Shown here piece after piece: positions 35,130-44,488 of a stretch of DNA of 64,000 nt. The position numbers and the translations under genes are program-made. The stretch covers positions 1-64,000 of the forward strand of contig CALBKM010000029.1 of assembly GCA_937895705.1 (NCBI GenBank), written 5' to 3'. Source of the DNA: an uncultured Clostridia bacterium (GTDB taxonomy: Bacteria; Bacillota; Clostridia; Lachnospirales; Lachnospiraceae). Numbering within the stretch: the first letter of the stretch is position 1; each line of letters starts with the position of its first letter. The notes beneath the pieces were generated by a model, which had not been told where the DNA came from, searched no databases, and worked only from the letters and a program-made list of their open reading frames with translations.

Positions 35130-35158
35130 ATTGTAATATATGCCATTGGAAAATGCAA
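35130..35158 (-). promoter_or_regulatory. Predicted promoter of the aminotransferase gene
   Basis: Minus strand TTGCAT, 17-bp spacer, TACAAT. A perfect 12-bp palindrome ATTGTATACAAT (35098-35109) lies downstream of the -10 in the leader. Confidence 0.5.
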
Positions 35159-35222
35159 GCATTTTTTACGAAAAGAAAGAAATATTTGTTATTCTCTTGT
35201 ATCCTCTGTTTTCATTCAAGCC

Positions 35223-35846
35223 TTACCTCAACTTACCTTTCGCCACCAACAACAATTTTTCCTTTTCCTCCGGCGTAATAACTTCCTCAGCTATCACCCC
35301 TGCGTCGTGCAACTCTGCTAAATACCCGGCAAACCTTCTGTAATTTTTATATTTATAATCGGCCTTAAACACCTTTTTATACCCATACTCTGCATGAAGC
35401 ACCTTGTTATCCTTTAAAACCAGATTCACACCACAACTGATTCCGCCGAAAGGAACGTTTGCACTACGCTTATAATATATTGTTTGGAGTTCCGTGCAAC
35501 GAAACGTGTACTTTTTTAAATTCCTCCTGGCATAGAATTGATTTCCTTCCACAACTATATAATCCGTACTCCCGATAATGACCCACACACATAACAACAA
35601 GATCGGCACAAAACAAATAATACACGCGATACGAAAGCCTTTTGCATCTGCCGGAGTACAAGTCATCAAAAGAATAAACATAACATAATAAAACAATACA
35701 ACAACACCCACATAGGTCGCCAATCCGACTCCTGCACCTGTTTTTAAGCGACTATTCGGTGCCTCTTTACTTCTTATCTTCCCCCCACAATCGGGACAAA
35801 AATTTTCGGTTCCCTTCAACTGCTTTCCGCACTTTGTACAAAACAT
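35223..35846 (-). CDS. Zinc-ribbon membrane protein
   Basis: 207 residues. The first 22 residues form a zinc ribbon (CTKCGKQL ... CPDCGGK). Two membrane segments (about 40-62 and 72-92) and a PH-like cytoplasmic region (DYIVVEGNQFYARRNLKKYTF) follow. Many Firmicutes encode such proteins; no function is established that I can name. AAGGAGGGG precedes the ATG. Confidence 0.78.
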   Translation of the reverse strand: MFCTKCGKQLKGTENFCPDCGGKIRSKEAPNSRLKTGAGVGLATYVGVVVLFYYVMFILLMTCTPADAKGFRIACIICFVPILLLCVWVIIGSTDYIVVEGNQFYARRNLKKYTFRCTELQTIYYKRSANVPFGGISCGVNLVLKDNKVLHAEYGYKKVFKADYKYKNYRRFAGYLAELHDAGVIAEEVITPEEKEKLLLVAKGKLR

Positions 35847-35865
35847 AACACCCCTCCTTTACGCA

Positions 35866-35902
35866 AAAAGAAGCCGCCACAATCTATGTAACGACTTCTT
35901 TT
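35866..35902 (-). terminator. Terminator after rny
   Basis: Minus strand AAAAGAAGTCG pairs with CGGCTTCTTTT (one G-T pair), with the T-run built into the stem. It ends 8 bases past the rny stop. Confidence 0.7.
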
Positions 35903-35909
35903 ACATCTC

Positions 35910-37469
35910 TTACTTCGCGTAATCCGTAGCCTTTGTCTCACGAACCACGTTAATCTTAATCTGTCCCGGATATTCCAGTTCAGACTCGATCTTTTTCGAT
36001 AAGTCACGAGCGAGTAATACTAAATCGTCATCGGATACCTGTTCCGGTACTACCATGACACGTACTTCTCGACCTGCCTGAATTGCAAAGGACTTATCTA
36101 CCCCCTTAAAGCTGTTGGCAATATCTTCTAATTGTTTCAATCTGTTGGTGTACGCTTCTAACGTCTCACGTCTTGCGCCCGGACGGGCTGCGGAAATCGT
36201 ATCGGCTGCCTGTACGATACATGCAACCAAAGTCTGCGGCTCCACATCACCGTGGTGAGATTCTACCGCATTGATAACATTTGCGGACTCCTTGTACTTA
36301 CGGCACAAATCTACGCCGATCTGTACATGAGTACCTTCCATTTCATGGTCAACGGACTTACCGATATCATGCAGTAAACCTGCACGTTTCGCAAGTCGGG
36401 TATCAACACCGATTTCACCGGCAATAAGACCGGATAAAATCGCAACTTCAATGGAGTGCTTTAATGCATTCTGACCGTAGCTGGTACGGAACTTCATACG
36501 ACCAAGGAGCTTAATCAACTCCGGATGGATACCGTGTACGCCAACCTCTAAAGCGGCGGATTCACCTTCTTCGCGAATCATGGTATCCACTTCCTTTTGC
36601 GCTTTCTCTACCATCTCCTCGATTCTAGCCGGATGAATACGGCCGTCAATAATGAGCTTTTCAAGCGCAATTCTTGCAACCTCTCTCCGAATCGGATCGA
36701 ATCCGGACAGCACAACTGCCTCCGGAGTATCGTCAATGATAAGTTCCACGCCTGTTAAGGTTTCCAATGTACGGATGTTACGGCCTTCACGACCGATAAT
36801 ACGTCCCTTCATTTCGTCATTCGGTAACGGAACAACGGAAATGGTAGATTCTGCCACATGGTCAGCCGCACACTTCTGAATCGCGGTTACGACGTATTCC
36901 TTCGCCTTCTTGTCCGCTTCTTCCTTCGCACGGGATTCCATTTCCTTAATCATAAGGGCAGTCTCATGCTTTACATCTTCCTCAACAGATTTAATAAGAT
37001 ATTCCTTTGCTTGTTCGGAGGTTAAACCGGAAATTTTTTCAAGCTCCTGGAGCTGCTTCTGATGGAACTCTTCCATTTCGGCTTTGAGTTTGTCCATTTC
37101 AGCTTCCTTGAGGCTTAACTTGCTTTCCTTCTTTTCCAATGCGGTAGCCTTCTTATCGATGGCTTCTTCCTTCGACAAGACACGCTGCTCATAGCGATGT
37201 AAATCGGCACGTTGCTCCTTTGCTTCTTTCTCAAGTTCGTTCTGAGTCTTCAGCTTCTCTTCCTTGATTTCGAGCATTGCTTCCTTTTTCATTGCTTCAG
37301 CTGCTTTTAAAGCTTCGTTCTTTATGTCCCTTGCCATGCTCTCAGCGGAACCGATTTTAGCTTCCACAAACTTCTTGCGGTAACCGATTGCCAGGAACCA
37401 GCAAATAATACCGGCTAAAACAGCAGCGCCTGCGCATGCAATAATAAGCACGATTAAATCTACTTGCAC
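35910..37469 (-). CDS. rny: Ribonuclease Y
   Basis: 519 residues in the usual order. One membrane segment (MQVDLIVLIIACAGAAVLAG), a long coiled coil (about 30-190), a KH RNA-binding domain with IIGREGRNIR, and an HD hydrolase domain with LLHDIGKSVDHE. RNase Y is the membrane-bound endonuclease that starts mRNA decay in Firmicutes. The start is a GTG at 37469 with AAGGAGG seven bases upstream; an in-frame TTG further upstream overlaps the ribosome site and is rejected. Confidence 0.96.
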   Translation of the reverse strand: MQVDLIVLIIACAGAAVLAGIICWFLAIGYRKKFVEAKIGSAESMARDIKNEALKAAEAMKKEAMLEIKEEKLKTQNELEKEAKEQRADLHRYEQRVLSKEEAIDKKATALEKKESKLSLKEAEMDKLKAEMEEFHQKQLQELEKISGLTSEQAKEYLIKSVEEDVKHETALMIKEMESRAKEEADKKAKEYVVTAIQKCAADHVAESTISVVPLPNDEMKGRIIGREGRNIRTLETLTGVELIIDDTPEAVVLSGFDPIRREVARIALEKLIIDGRIHPARIEEMVEKAQKEVDTMIREEGESAALEVGVHGIHPELIKLLGRMKFRTSYGQNALKHSIEVAILSGLIAGEIGVDTRLAKRAGLLHDIGKSVDHEMEGTHVQIGVDLCRKYKESANVINAVESHHGDVEPQTLVACIVQAADTISAARPGARRETLEAYTNRLKQLEDIANSFKGVDKSFAIQAGREVRVMVVPEQVSDDDLVLLARDLSKKIESELEYPGQIKINVVRETKATDYAK

Positions 37470-37518
37470 GGAAACACCTCCTTTATTCAATTTTCATTGT
37501 ACATAACACAACATAATA

Positions 37519-37547
37519 ATTTTATACTTTTTTTAACTTTATGTCAA
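37519..37547 (-). promoter_or_regulatory. Predicted sigma-A promoter of rny
   Basis: Minus strand TTGACA, 17-bp spacer, TAAAAT, about 50 bases before the GTG start. Confidence 0.65.
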
Positions 37548-37598
37548 GTGCAACATGAATTGATTTTAATTTTTCGAATAATTTTTTCAACTCAGAAA

Positions 37599-39023
37599 TT
37601 ATTCCGCCAAAATTCCGAGATAATAAAAGCCTTTACACTCGTTTAACTTTACCTTTACCAACTTACCGATCAATGTCTCATCTCCCGGGAAATGTACCAG
37701 AAGATTGTTACTTAATCGACCGGTCAAAAGACTGCTGTCCTGCTCGTTCCGCTCTTCCACCAGCACTTCCGCCTCTTCTCCTTTATGACGTGAAGTCAAT
37801 TTTGCGGACTGCTCCGATACAAGGGCAAGTAAACGGTTAAAACGCTCTTTTGCCACATCATCGGTTACCTGATGCTCCATGGTGGCCGCAGGAGTCCCGG
37901 TTCTCTTGGAATACAGGAACGTATATGCGGAATCAAAACCAGCCTTTGCCACTACGTCCAATGTGTCGGCAAAATCCTCCTCCGTCTCTCCCGGGAAGCC
38001 CACGATAATATCCGTAGTCAGGGAAATCTCCGGCATTGCGGTCTTGATTTTATCTACTAAACTAAGATAATCATCCTTTGTATACTTCCGGTTCATGCGA
38101 CGCAGAATTTCCGTGCTGCCGGACTGCATCGGCAAATGAAGATGTCTGCAAATCTTCTTGGAATCCTTCATCACCGCAATCAGTTCATCGGACAAATCCT
38201 TCGGATGGGAGGTCATAAAACGAATCCGCTCGATTCCCTCCACCTTCTCCACTTCACGAAGAAGCTCTGCAAAGCTCATCGGGACCTCCAAGGTTTTCCC
38301 GTAGGAATTTACATTCTGGCCCAGAAGCATTACCTCTACAATTCCCTTTGCCGCCAGTTTCTTAACTTCCGCAATAATATCCTCCGGCTTACGGGAACGT
38401 TCCCTCCCTCGTACATACGGCACGATGCAGTAGCTGCAGAAATTATTACAGCCGTACATAATATTGACACCGGCCTTAAAGCCGTATTTATGCTCGCTCG
38501 GCAAATCCTCCACAATCTTGTCCGTACCGTCCAAAATCTCGAATACCCGCTTTTCGCCGGATACTTTACGCCAGATTAACTCTGCCAACATGTAAATGTT
38601 GTGGGTGCCGAATACGATATCCACGAAACGATAGCTTTTCTTAATCTTCTCAATAACATGAGGCTCCTGCATCATACAACCGCACAATGCAATTCGCATT
38701 TCCGGATTCTTTTGCTTTAAGTTGCCCAAATATCCGATGCGTCCGTATACCTTCGTATTGGCGTTTTCCCGCACGGTACAGGTATTGTACAGCACAAAAT
38801 CCGCCTGTTCGGAATCCGCCGGCACATAGCCTGCGGTCTCCAAAATACCCGCCAGTTTTTCGGAATCCTTGGCGTTCATCTGACAGCCGAAGGTCTCGAT
38901 ATGGTAGGTCAGCTTTCTTCCGAGTTCCTCGCTCTTCTTTTCGTTGTGCTCCCGCAACAAATCCATGAAATAAAACTGTCTGGCAGGCTCTAAGGTTGGT
39001 ACCTGCGCTTTTTGCTTCGTCAT
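37599..39023 (-). CDS. miaB: tRNA-2-methylthio-N6-dimethylallyladenosine synthase
   Basis: 474 residues. The N-terminal MTTase domain has FGCQMN plus two more cysteines for the auxiliary [4Fe-4S] cluster. The radical SAM motif is CNNFCSYCIVPY. A C-terminal TRAM domain (about 405-474) binds RNA. It adds a methylthio group to i6A37 of tRNAs reading UNN codons. The ATG at 39023 has AAAGG six bases upstream; an ATG two codons earlier abuts the ribosome site. Confidence 0.95.
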   Translation of the reverse strand: MTKQKAQVPTLEPARQFYFMDLLREHNEKKSEELGRKLTYHIETFGCQMNAKDSEKLAGILETAGYVPADSEQADFVLYNTCTVRENANTKVYGRIGYLGNLKQKNPEMRIALCGCMMQEPHVIEKIKKSYRFVDIVFGTHNIYMLAELIWRKVSGEKRVFEILDGTDKIVEDLPSEHKYGFKAGVNIMYGCNNFCSYCIVPYVRGRERSRKPEDIIAEVKKLAAKGIVEVMLLGQNVNSYGKTLEVPMSFAELLREVEKVEGIERIRFMTSHPKDLSDELIAVMKDSKKICRHLHLPMQSGSTEILRRMNRKYTKDDYLSLVDKIKTAMPEISLTTDIIVGFPGETEEDFADTLDVVAKAGFDSAYTFLYSKRTGTPAATMEHQVTDDVAKERFNRLLALVSEQSAKLTSRHKGEEAEVLVEERNEQDSSLLTGRLSNNLLVHFPGDETLIGKLVKVKLNECKGFYYLGILAE

Positions 39024-39060
39024 ATCCATCCTTTTATCAATCCTCTCTATAACCTACAAA

Positions 39061-39114
39061 ATTCGGGGCAAAAGACATCTTTATCTCTACCAAAGATATC
39101 CTCAATCCCCGAAT
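39061..39114 (-). terminator. Compound hairpin after proA
   Basis: ATTCGGGG pairs with CCCCGAAT, enclosing a second stem ATCTTT/AAAGAT. On the minus strand a modest T-run follows. It lies between proA and miaB, probably a weak terminator or processing site. Confidence 0.5.
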
Positions 39115-39181
39115 CTGTATTTTGTTTAACAAGAATACATGAAACATAATGTCATGAAAATTCTTATCATTAAGCTTTCTT

Positions 39182-40426
39182 CTATCTCACTTGTCCGTTA
39201 CCGAAGATAATATACTTGGTCGTGGTCAACGCTTCCAGTCCCATCGGTCCTCTTGCATGAAGTTTCTGGGTACTGATGCCGATTTCCGCGCCGAAGCCGA
39301 ACTCTTCGCCGTCGGTAAAACGGGTGGAAGCATTTACGTACACGGCAGCCGCATCAATTTCGTTTAAGAACTTCATGGACGCTTCGTAGTTGTCCGTTAC
39401 AATTGCCTCGGAATGGCCGGTATTGTACTTGTTAATATGAGCAATAGCCTCTGAAATAGAATCCACGGTCTTTACGGAAATCAGTCGATCCAAGTATTCC
39501 TTCGCAAAATCCTCTTCCGTTGCCGCCTCACATTGCGGGCAAACCGCTTTTGCACGCTCATCCGCACGAAATACCACGTTCTTTGCGGTAAGACGCTCAT
39601 AAATAAGCGGCATAAACTTATCCAACACCGCGGAATGAATTACCAAAGACTCGCAGGCATTACATACGCCCAGACGTTGGGTTTTTGCATTATCGATAAT
39701 AGCGAGTGCCATTTCAAAGTCAGCATCCTTATCTACGTAAATGTGACAGTTGCCGGTACCGGTTTCAATGACCGGAATGGTGCTGTTCTGTACCACGGAG
39801 GAAATAAGGCCTGCACCGCCTCTCGGAATAAGAACATCCACATACTGATTGAGTTTCATAAACTTCGTTGCAGTCTCTCTGCTGGTGTCCGTTAAAAGCT
39901 GTACCGCATCCGGTGTAATGCCGCAAGCTTCTAAGGCTTCACGAATGACCTTTACAATCACAATATTGGAGTGAATACAATCGCTACCACCACGCAAAAT
40001 CACCGCATTTCCGGTCTTGAAGCAAAGACCGAACACATCCGAAGTAACATTCGGACGGGACTCGTAAATCACGCCTACCACGCCAAGCGGTACACGCTTC
40101 TTGCCTACCATAAGGCCGTTCGGGCGCTGATCCATGGAAAGCACGCTTCCGATCGGGTCCGGCAGGGATGCCACCTTGCGAAGTCCGTCAGCCAATGCCC
40201 CAATCCGGGCTGTAGTCAGCGTCAGACGATCCAGTAAGCCTTCCGACATACCGTTTGCCTTTGCGGCCTCCACATCCACCTTGTTTCCTTCTAAAATCTC
40301 GGCTGCATGTGCACAAAGTGCATCCGCCACTGCACATAACGTTTCATTTTTCTTTGTTTGTCCTAAAAGTCCTAAAGAAACCTTGGCTTCTTTGGCTTTC
40401 TGTCCGATAATTTCTAATGCTTCCAT
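39182..40426 (-). CDS. proA: Gamma-glutamyl phosphate reductase
   Basis: 414 residues of the aldehyde dehydrogenase superfamily. Visible marks are VIYESRPNVTSD, GNAVILRGGSD, the catalytic cysteine in LGVCNACESLVIH and the C-terminal GFGAEIGISTQKLHARGPMG. It reduces gamma-glutamyl phosphate to glutamate-5-semialdehyde with NADPH in proline synthesis. It follows proB and a small DUF896 gene on the same strand, forming one operon. Confidence 0.95.
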   Translation of the reverse strand: MEALEIIGQKAKEAKVSLGLLGQTKKNETLCAVADALCAHAAEILEGNKVDVEAAKANGMSEGLLDRLTLTTARIGALADGLRKVASLPDPIGSVLSMDQRPNGLMVGKKRVPLGVVGVIYESRPNVTSDVFGLCFKTGNAVILRGGSDCIHSNIVIVKVIREALEACGITPDAVQLLTDTSRETATKFMKLNQYVDVLIPRGGAGLISSVVQNSTIPVIETGTGNCHIYVDKDADFEMALAIIDNAKTQRLGVCNACESLVIHSAVLDKFMPLIYERLTAKNVVFRADERAKAVCPQCEAATEEDFAKEYLDRLISVKTVDSISEAIAHINKYNTGHSEAIVTDNYEASMKFLNEIDAAAVYVNASTRFTDGEEFGFGAEIGISTQKLHARGPMGLEALTTTKYIIFGNGQVR

Positions 40427-40479
40427 TTTATTTCCCCCTAATCTTTTTTGCTATCAATTGATGTTCTCTAATATTTTCG

Positions 40480-40692
40480 TTAATTCTTCTTATTCTTTTT
40501 GGGCATCGTTACAGAACCGTCGGGCTCTAAAATCGAAACATTGTCTAATGTAGCACGAAGATTTTCCCGGAAGGAACGAACATAATCGGCACGTAATGCC
40601 TTCTGTTCTTCCTTTTCTTCCTCAGTCAGACCTTCTGTCTTGGATTTATGATACAATTCATTGATTCTAGCGATTTTTTCATCCATTGTCAT
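40480..40692 (-). CDS. DUF896 family protein (YnzC-like)
   Basis: 70 residues. The sequence MDEKIARINELYHKSKTEGL followed by TEEEKEEQ and LR-x-DYV is the DUF896 pattern, a small helical protein found across Firmicutes (YnzC in B. subtilis, linked to SOS-induced genes there). It sits between proB and proA, 15 nt after proB. Initiation at ATG 40692 or two codons later is likely; a GTG at 40701 is too close to the GGAG. Confidence 0.88.
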   Translation of the reverse strand: MTMDEKIARINELYHKSKTEGLTEEEKEEQKALRADYVRSFRENLRATLDNVSILEPDGSVTMPKKNKKN

Positions 40693-40707
40693 GAAAGTCA
40701 CACTCCT

Positions 40708-41565
40708 TTACTCTTCTTCCTGCTCCAATAAGTAATCCGTCAAATGGAAATGCGGTACTTTATGCGCCAACACCAAAGTCCCCACCGGTTCCCCGTTTAA
40801 TACCGCACGAATATTATCCACATTGTTTCCGTTGGTTATAATCATATCCGCACCGGAATCTGCCGCAATTCTTGCGGCGGAAAGCTTTGTCTTCATACCG
40901 CCGGTCCCGAAGGAGGTACCGGCGCCCTTTCCCATGTTTATGTAGTCTTCCGTAAGCTCCGGTACCAAATCAATAAACTTCGCATCCGGGTTTTTCCGCG
41001 GGTCATCGGTATAAAGTCCGTCAATATCGGACAGTAAAATCAATAAGTCCGCATGAATCAAGGCGGCAACAATCGCAGAAAGGGTATCGTTTTCTCCAAG
41101 TCCCAGCTCTTTGATTTCTTCTGTGGAAATAGTATCATTCTCGTTTACAATCGGAATTACCCCCATTTCATTCAGCTTTTCAAAGGTATTTCTGGCATTC
41201 TGCCGACTGATTTTATTGAGCATTATAAACTTTGTCAAAAGAACCTGTGCCGTTAACTGGTGATACTCGGAAAACAGCTTCTGATATACGGTCATAAGAC
41301 TTGCCTGACCCACAGCCGCACAAGCCTGCTTCTCGGAAAGTTCCGTCGGCTTCTCTTTTAAACCGATCATCTTTCTTCCGACCGCAACCGCACCGGAGGA
41401 TACCAGAACCACTTCTTTCCCGCTGTTGCGAAGGTCGGTTAAAAGACGCACAAGGCGTTCCATTTTCTCTAAATTCAAGTTGCCGGTCTCTTCATGCGTC
41501 AAGGAAGAAGACCCGATTTTGATGACAATTCTCTTTTTATCCTTTAAAGCTTCTCTATAGTCCAT
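40708..41565 (-). CDS. proB: Glutamate 5-kinase, short form
   Basis: 285 residues. An amino-acid-kinase fold with VIKIGSSSLT, VNENDTIS, GLGENDTLSA and GTGGMKTKLSAARIAA. The C-terminal PUA domain of many ProB proteins is absent; this short form is common in Clostridia. It phosphorylates glutamate as the committed step of proline synthesis and is usually inhibited by proline. First gene of proB-DUF896-proA. AAAGGA precedes the ATG. Confidence 0.95.
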   Translation of the reverse strand: MDYREALKDKKRIVIKIGSSSLTHEETGNLNLEKMERLVRLLTDLRNSGKEVVLVSSGAVAVGRKMIGLKEKPTELSEKQACAAVGQASLMTVYQKLFSEYHQLTAQVLLTKFIMLNKISRQNARNTFEKLNEMGVIPIVNENDTISTEEIKELGLGENDTLSAIVAALIHADLLILLSDIDGLYTDDPRKNPDAKFIDLVPELTEDYINMGKGAGTSFGTGGMKTKLSAARIAADSGADMIITNGNNVDNIRAVLNGEPVGTLVLAHKVPHFHLTDYLLEQEEE

Positions 41566-41606
41566 GTTCTTTTCCTTTCTTCACCCTACACTGCCTGCAT
41601 GGTTTA

Positions 41607-43211
41607 TCAAACGCTTCCCGGACGATACCGCTCAGCGATTTTTTCATATACCTTTATTCCGTCCACCGCCGCGGATACAATACCGCCTGCATAGCCCGCC
41701 CCTTCGCCGCAGGGGTAAAGTCCATCTACCGCAGACATAAGTGTATCGTCACGCTCGATGCGTACCGGAGAGGAGGTTCTGGCTTCTACACCGAGAAGCA
41801 CTGCTTCTTCGTCGGCAAAACCCTTGATTTTCTTATCAAATGCAGCAATACCGTCAATAAGACTTTCCGTAATAAACGTCGGCAAGCATTCCTCTAAGGA
41901 AGTCAGCTTGTAAGCTCCCTTGGTATTGGGAATAATATGCCCTATTGTAACAGAAGATTTGTGATTTAACAAGTCCCCATAAAGCTGAATCGGAATTTTT
42001 CCGTCTCCGGCACGATATGCCGCCGCCTCCAGTCTTCTCTGAAACTCCACACCGGCCAGAACATCATCCGCATCTCCGCCGAAATCTTCCGGAGTTACCG
42101 TGACTATCATGGCGCTGTTGGCGTTTCGCTCGTCTCTGGCATGATTACTCATACCATTCACCGTCAAACGCTCCGGCTCAGAGGATGCATTTACCACAAA
42201 GCCTCCGGGACACATACAGAAAGAATAGACGCCTCTTCCGTTTGCGGCAGTATGAGTCAATTTGTAATCCGCCGCAGGAAGCTTCCCTGCCGCCTCTCCG
42301 TACTGGGCGCGGTTAATGAGCTCCTGCTCGTGTTCGATACGCACCCCTACCGCAAAGGCTTTCTTGGACATCGGTACCGAATGTTCTTTTAGCATGGCAA
42401 AGGTATCCCTGGCGCTGTGTCCGATGGCAAGTACCGCCACCTCACAGGGAAGAAATTGTTCCCCAAGCCAGACGCCGGTCAGTTTATTCTTTTCTATTTC
42501 TAAATCCGTGACCTTTGCATGGAACCTCACTTCCCCGCCCAGACGAATCAGCTCCTTACGCATATTCACGATAACATCTCGTAAACAATCAGTACCGATG
42601 TGAGGCTTGTTCAGATATGTAATCTCCTCCGGTGCACCGAATGATGTAAAAGTCTCAAGAACCGAGCGAATCCGCCCTGTGGTCTCTTTTACCATGGTAT
42701 TTAACTTACCGTCGGAAAAGGTGCCTGCGCCGCCTTCTCCGAACTGTACATTGGTCTCTGTATCCAGAGTCCCGTCTTTCCAAAAAGTATTTACAATTCC
42801 AACACGTTCTTCTACGGATGCCCCCCGTTCCAAAAGAATCGGTGCATAGCCGTTAAGAGCCAACCGGTAGGCGCAAAAAAGACCTGCAGGCCCAGCTCCG
42901 ATTATCACAGGTCGATATGATAAACCTTCCGTTCCGGAAGGTGTGTGAGTATACATCACTCGCTCTGCCTTTACTGCAATCTGAGGCTTCACACGACGAA
43001 GCACCTTCTCTTCCAGCTCTTTCGTGCGAAGTTCTGCTTCACACACATAAGAATAATGAATATCATCCTTTTTCCGTGCATCCAAAGAACGTTTCACCGG
43101 ACGAAGCTCCAGAACATCCTCCGGCTTAATGCCGAGCAGTTTTGCCGCCTTTTTTACCAAATCTTCTTTTTTATGTTCAATGCTTAGTTTCAACTGTTGA
43201 ATGCGAAGCAT
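41607..43211 (-). CDS. FAD-dependent dehydrogenase-like protein (COG2509)
   Basis: 534 residues. A ~90-residue N-terminal domain (KKAAKLLGIKPEDVLELRPVKRS) precedes a dinucleotide site VIIGAGPAGLFCAYRLA and further FAD contacts (LLERG, FGEGGAGTFSDGK, PCGEGAGYAGGI). This matches the COG2509 uncharacterised FAD-dependent dehydrogenases. The substrate is not established. It overlaps the upstream flavoprotein gene by 35 nt in another frame, and GGAGG lies within that gene. Confidence 0.9.
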   Translation of the reverse strand: MLRIQQLKLSIEHKKEDLVKKAAKLLGIKPEDVLELRPVKRSLDARKKDDIHYSYVCEAELRTKELEEKVLRRVKPQIAVKAERVMYTHTPSGTEGLSYRPVIIGAGPAGLFCAYRLALNGYAPILLERGASVEERVGIVNTFWKDGTLDTETNVQFGEGGAGTFSDGKLNTMVKETTGRIRSVLETFTSFGAPEEITYLNKPHIGTDCLRDVIVNMRKELIRLGGEVRFHAKVTDLEIEKNKLTGVWLGEQFLPCEVAVLAIGHSARDTFAMLKEHSVPMSKKAFAVGVRIEHEQELINRAQYGEAAGKLPAADYKLTHTAANGRGVYSFCMCPGGFVVNASSEPERLTVNGMSNHARDERNANSAMIVTVTPEDFGGDADDVLAGVEFQRRLEAAAYRAGDGKIPIQLYGDLLNHKSSVTIGHIIPNTKGAYKLTSLEECLPTFITESLIDGIAAFDKKIKGFADEEAVLLGVEARTSSPVRIERDDTLMSAVDGLYPCGEGAGYAGGIVSAAVDGIKVYEKIAERYRPGSV

Positions 43212-44460
43212 AGGTTCCTCCGATTTTCTTTCCGGCTACCGCGCCGCTGCTCCATGCCCATTGCAGGTTGTAGCCGCCGCAGGTGCCGTCGATGTCTGCC
43301 AGTTCTCCGGTAATAAAAAGTCCCGGGACAAGCTTTGATTCCATGGATTCCGTCAGTTCCGAAAGCGGAACTCCTCCGGCACAGGCCTGGGCCTGTTCAA
43401 AGCCGTTGGTATCCGTAATATTTACTGTAAAGCGTTTGATTTTCTCTGCCAAAATCGTTGCTTCCTTCTTGCCGTAGAAACCGGCCTTTTTTGTGGGCTC
43501 CAGTCCGCACAGCTGCAACATGACAAAGTTTAATTTATGATTGAAAAGCCCGGAAAGCGCTTCTTCCGAGGTATTGTCTTTCATCATACGAAATCTGCGA
43601 TCAATTTCCTCCGCAAGCTCCGTTTCCGACAAAGCAGGGAATAAATCCAACTCCGCCGTTACCTTTTTCTTCTCGTATAAACCTACGGAAGCATACCTGC
43701 TCACCTGCATAACCGGAATTCCCGAAAGCCCGTAAGCCGCAAACAAAAGCTCGCCTTCCTCCGAATAAGTATCTTTTCCGATATGAAGGGTAACTTTTCC
43801 GTCGGTTCGCACGCCCGCCAGTGTCTTAAAAAACTTTCCTTCTGCCTTTAACTGAACAATGGCCGGCAGCGGCGGAACAATCGTATGTCCGAAGCTTTTC
43901 GCAAAGGGATATCCGCTTCCGTCGGAACCATGGGCCGGAGACGCCATTCCGCCGGTGGAAAGCACCATGCTTTTTGCACGATACATGCCTGTGTCTATTT
44001 CTGCCGCAAATACAGTACCTTCAATCGGTGATGTATTGCTTTTCTCACAATACACCCGGCTTACCCTTACGCCTGTCAGAACTTCTACTTTTAACCGCTT
44101 CGCCTCCCGAACAAGACATTCCGCCACGGAAGCGGCCTGTTCGGACGCCGGATAAAAGTAGCCGTTCCTCTCTTTCGGATACACTCCGATTTCTTTAAAA
44201 AAAGACAACGTATCTTCCAGGGAAAAGGAATGCAAAACAGGCTCCGCATACGAGAAATCGCTTCCTCTGAAATAGGACGCCTGCCAGTCTTTGTTCGTAA
44301 AATTGCATTTGCCGTTACCGGTGGCGTAAATTTTTTTGCAAAGCTTATCCTTCTGCTCCAAAACAAGCACCCGGCAGCCCTGCCGCGCCGCAAACACAGC
44401 AGCCGTAAGGCCCGATGCTCCGCCTCCGATGACTACGGTATCAAATACCTGCTTCTTCAT
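43177..44460 (-). CDS. NAD(P)/FAD-dependent oxidoreductase, HI0933/BaiN-like
   Basis: 427 residues. The N-terminal VIGGGASGLTAAVFAARQG binds FAD. LCKKIYATGNGKCNFTN and the C-terminal GELADIDGTCGGYNLQWAWSSG are HI0933-family signatures. Related proteins include BaiN of bile-acid-converting Clostridium, but most members are uncharacterised, so no substrate is assigned. AAGGAG precedes the ATG. It is co-transcribed with the overlapping COG2509 gene. Confidence 0.9.
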   Translation of the reverse strand: MKKQVFDTVVIGGGASGLTAAVFAARQGCRVLVLEQKDKLCKKIYATGNGKCNFTNKDWQASYFRGSDFSYAEPVLHSFSLEDTLSFFKEIGVYPKERNGYFYPASEQAASVAECLVREAKRLKVEVLTGVRVSRVYCEKSNTSPIEGTVFAAEIDTGMYRAKSMVLSTGGMASPAHGSDGSGYPFAKSFGHTIVPPLPAIVQLKAEGKFFKTLAGVRTDGKVTLHIGKDTYSEEGELLFAAYGLSGIPVMQVSRYASVGLYEKKKVTAELDLFPALSETELAEEIDRRFRMMKDNTSEEALSGLFNHKLNFVMLQLCGLEPTKKAGFYGKKEATILAEKIKRFTVNITDTNGFEQAQACAGGVPLSELTESMESKLVPGLFITGELADIDGTCGGYNLQWAWSSGAVAGKKIGGTYASHSTVETKH

Positions 44461-44488
44461 CCGTAATTCTCCTTGTACCTAAACAATA

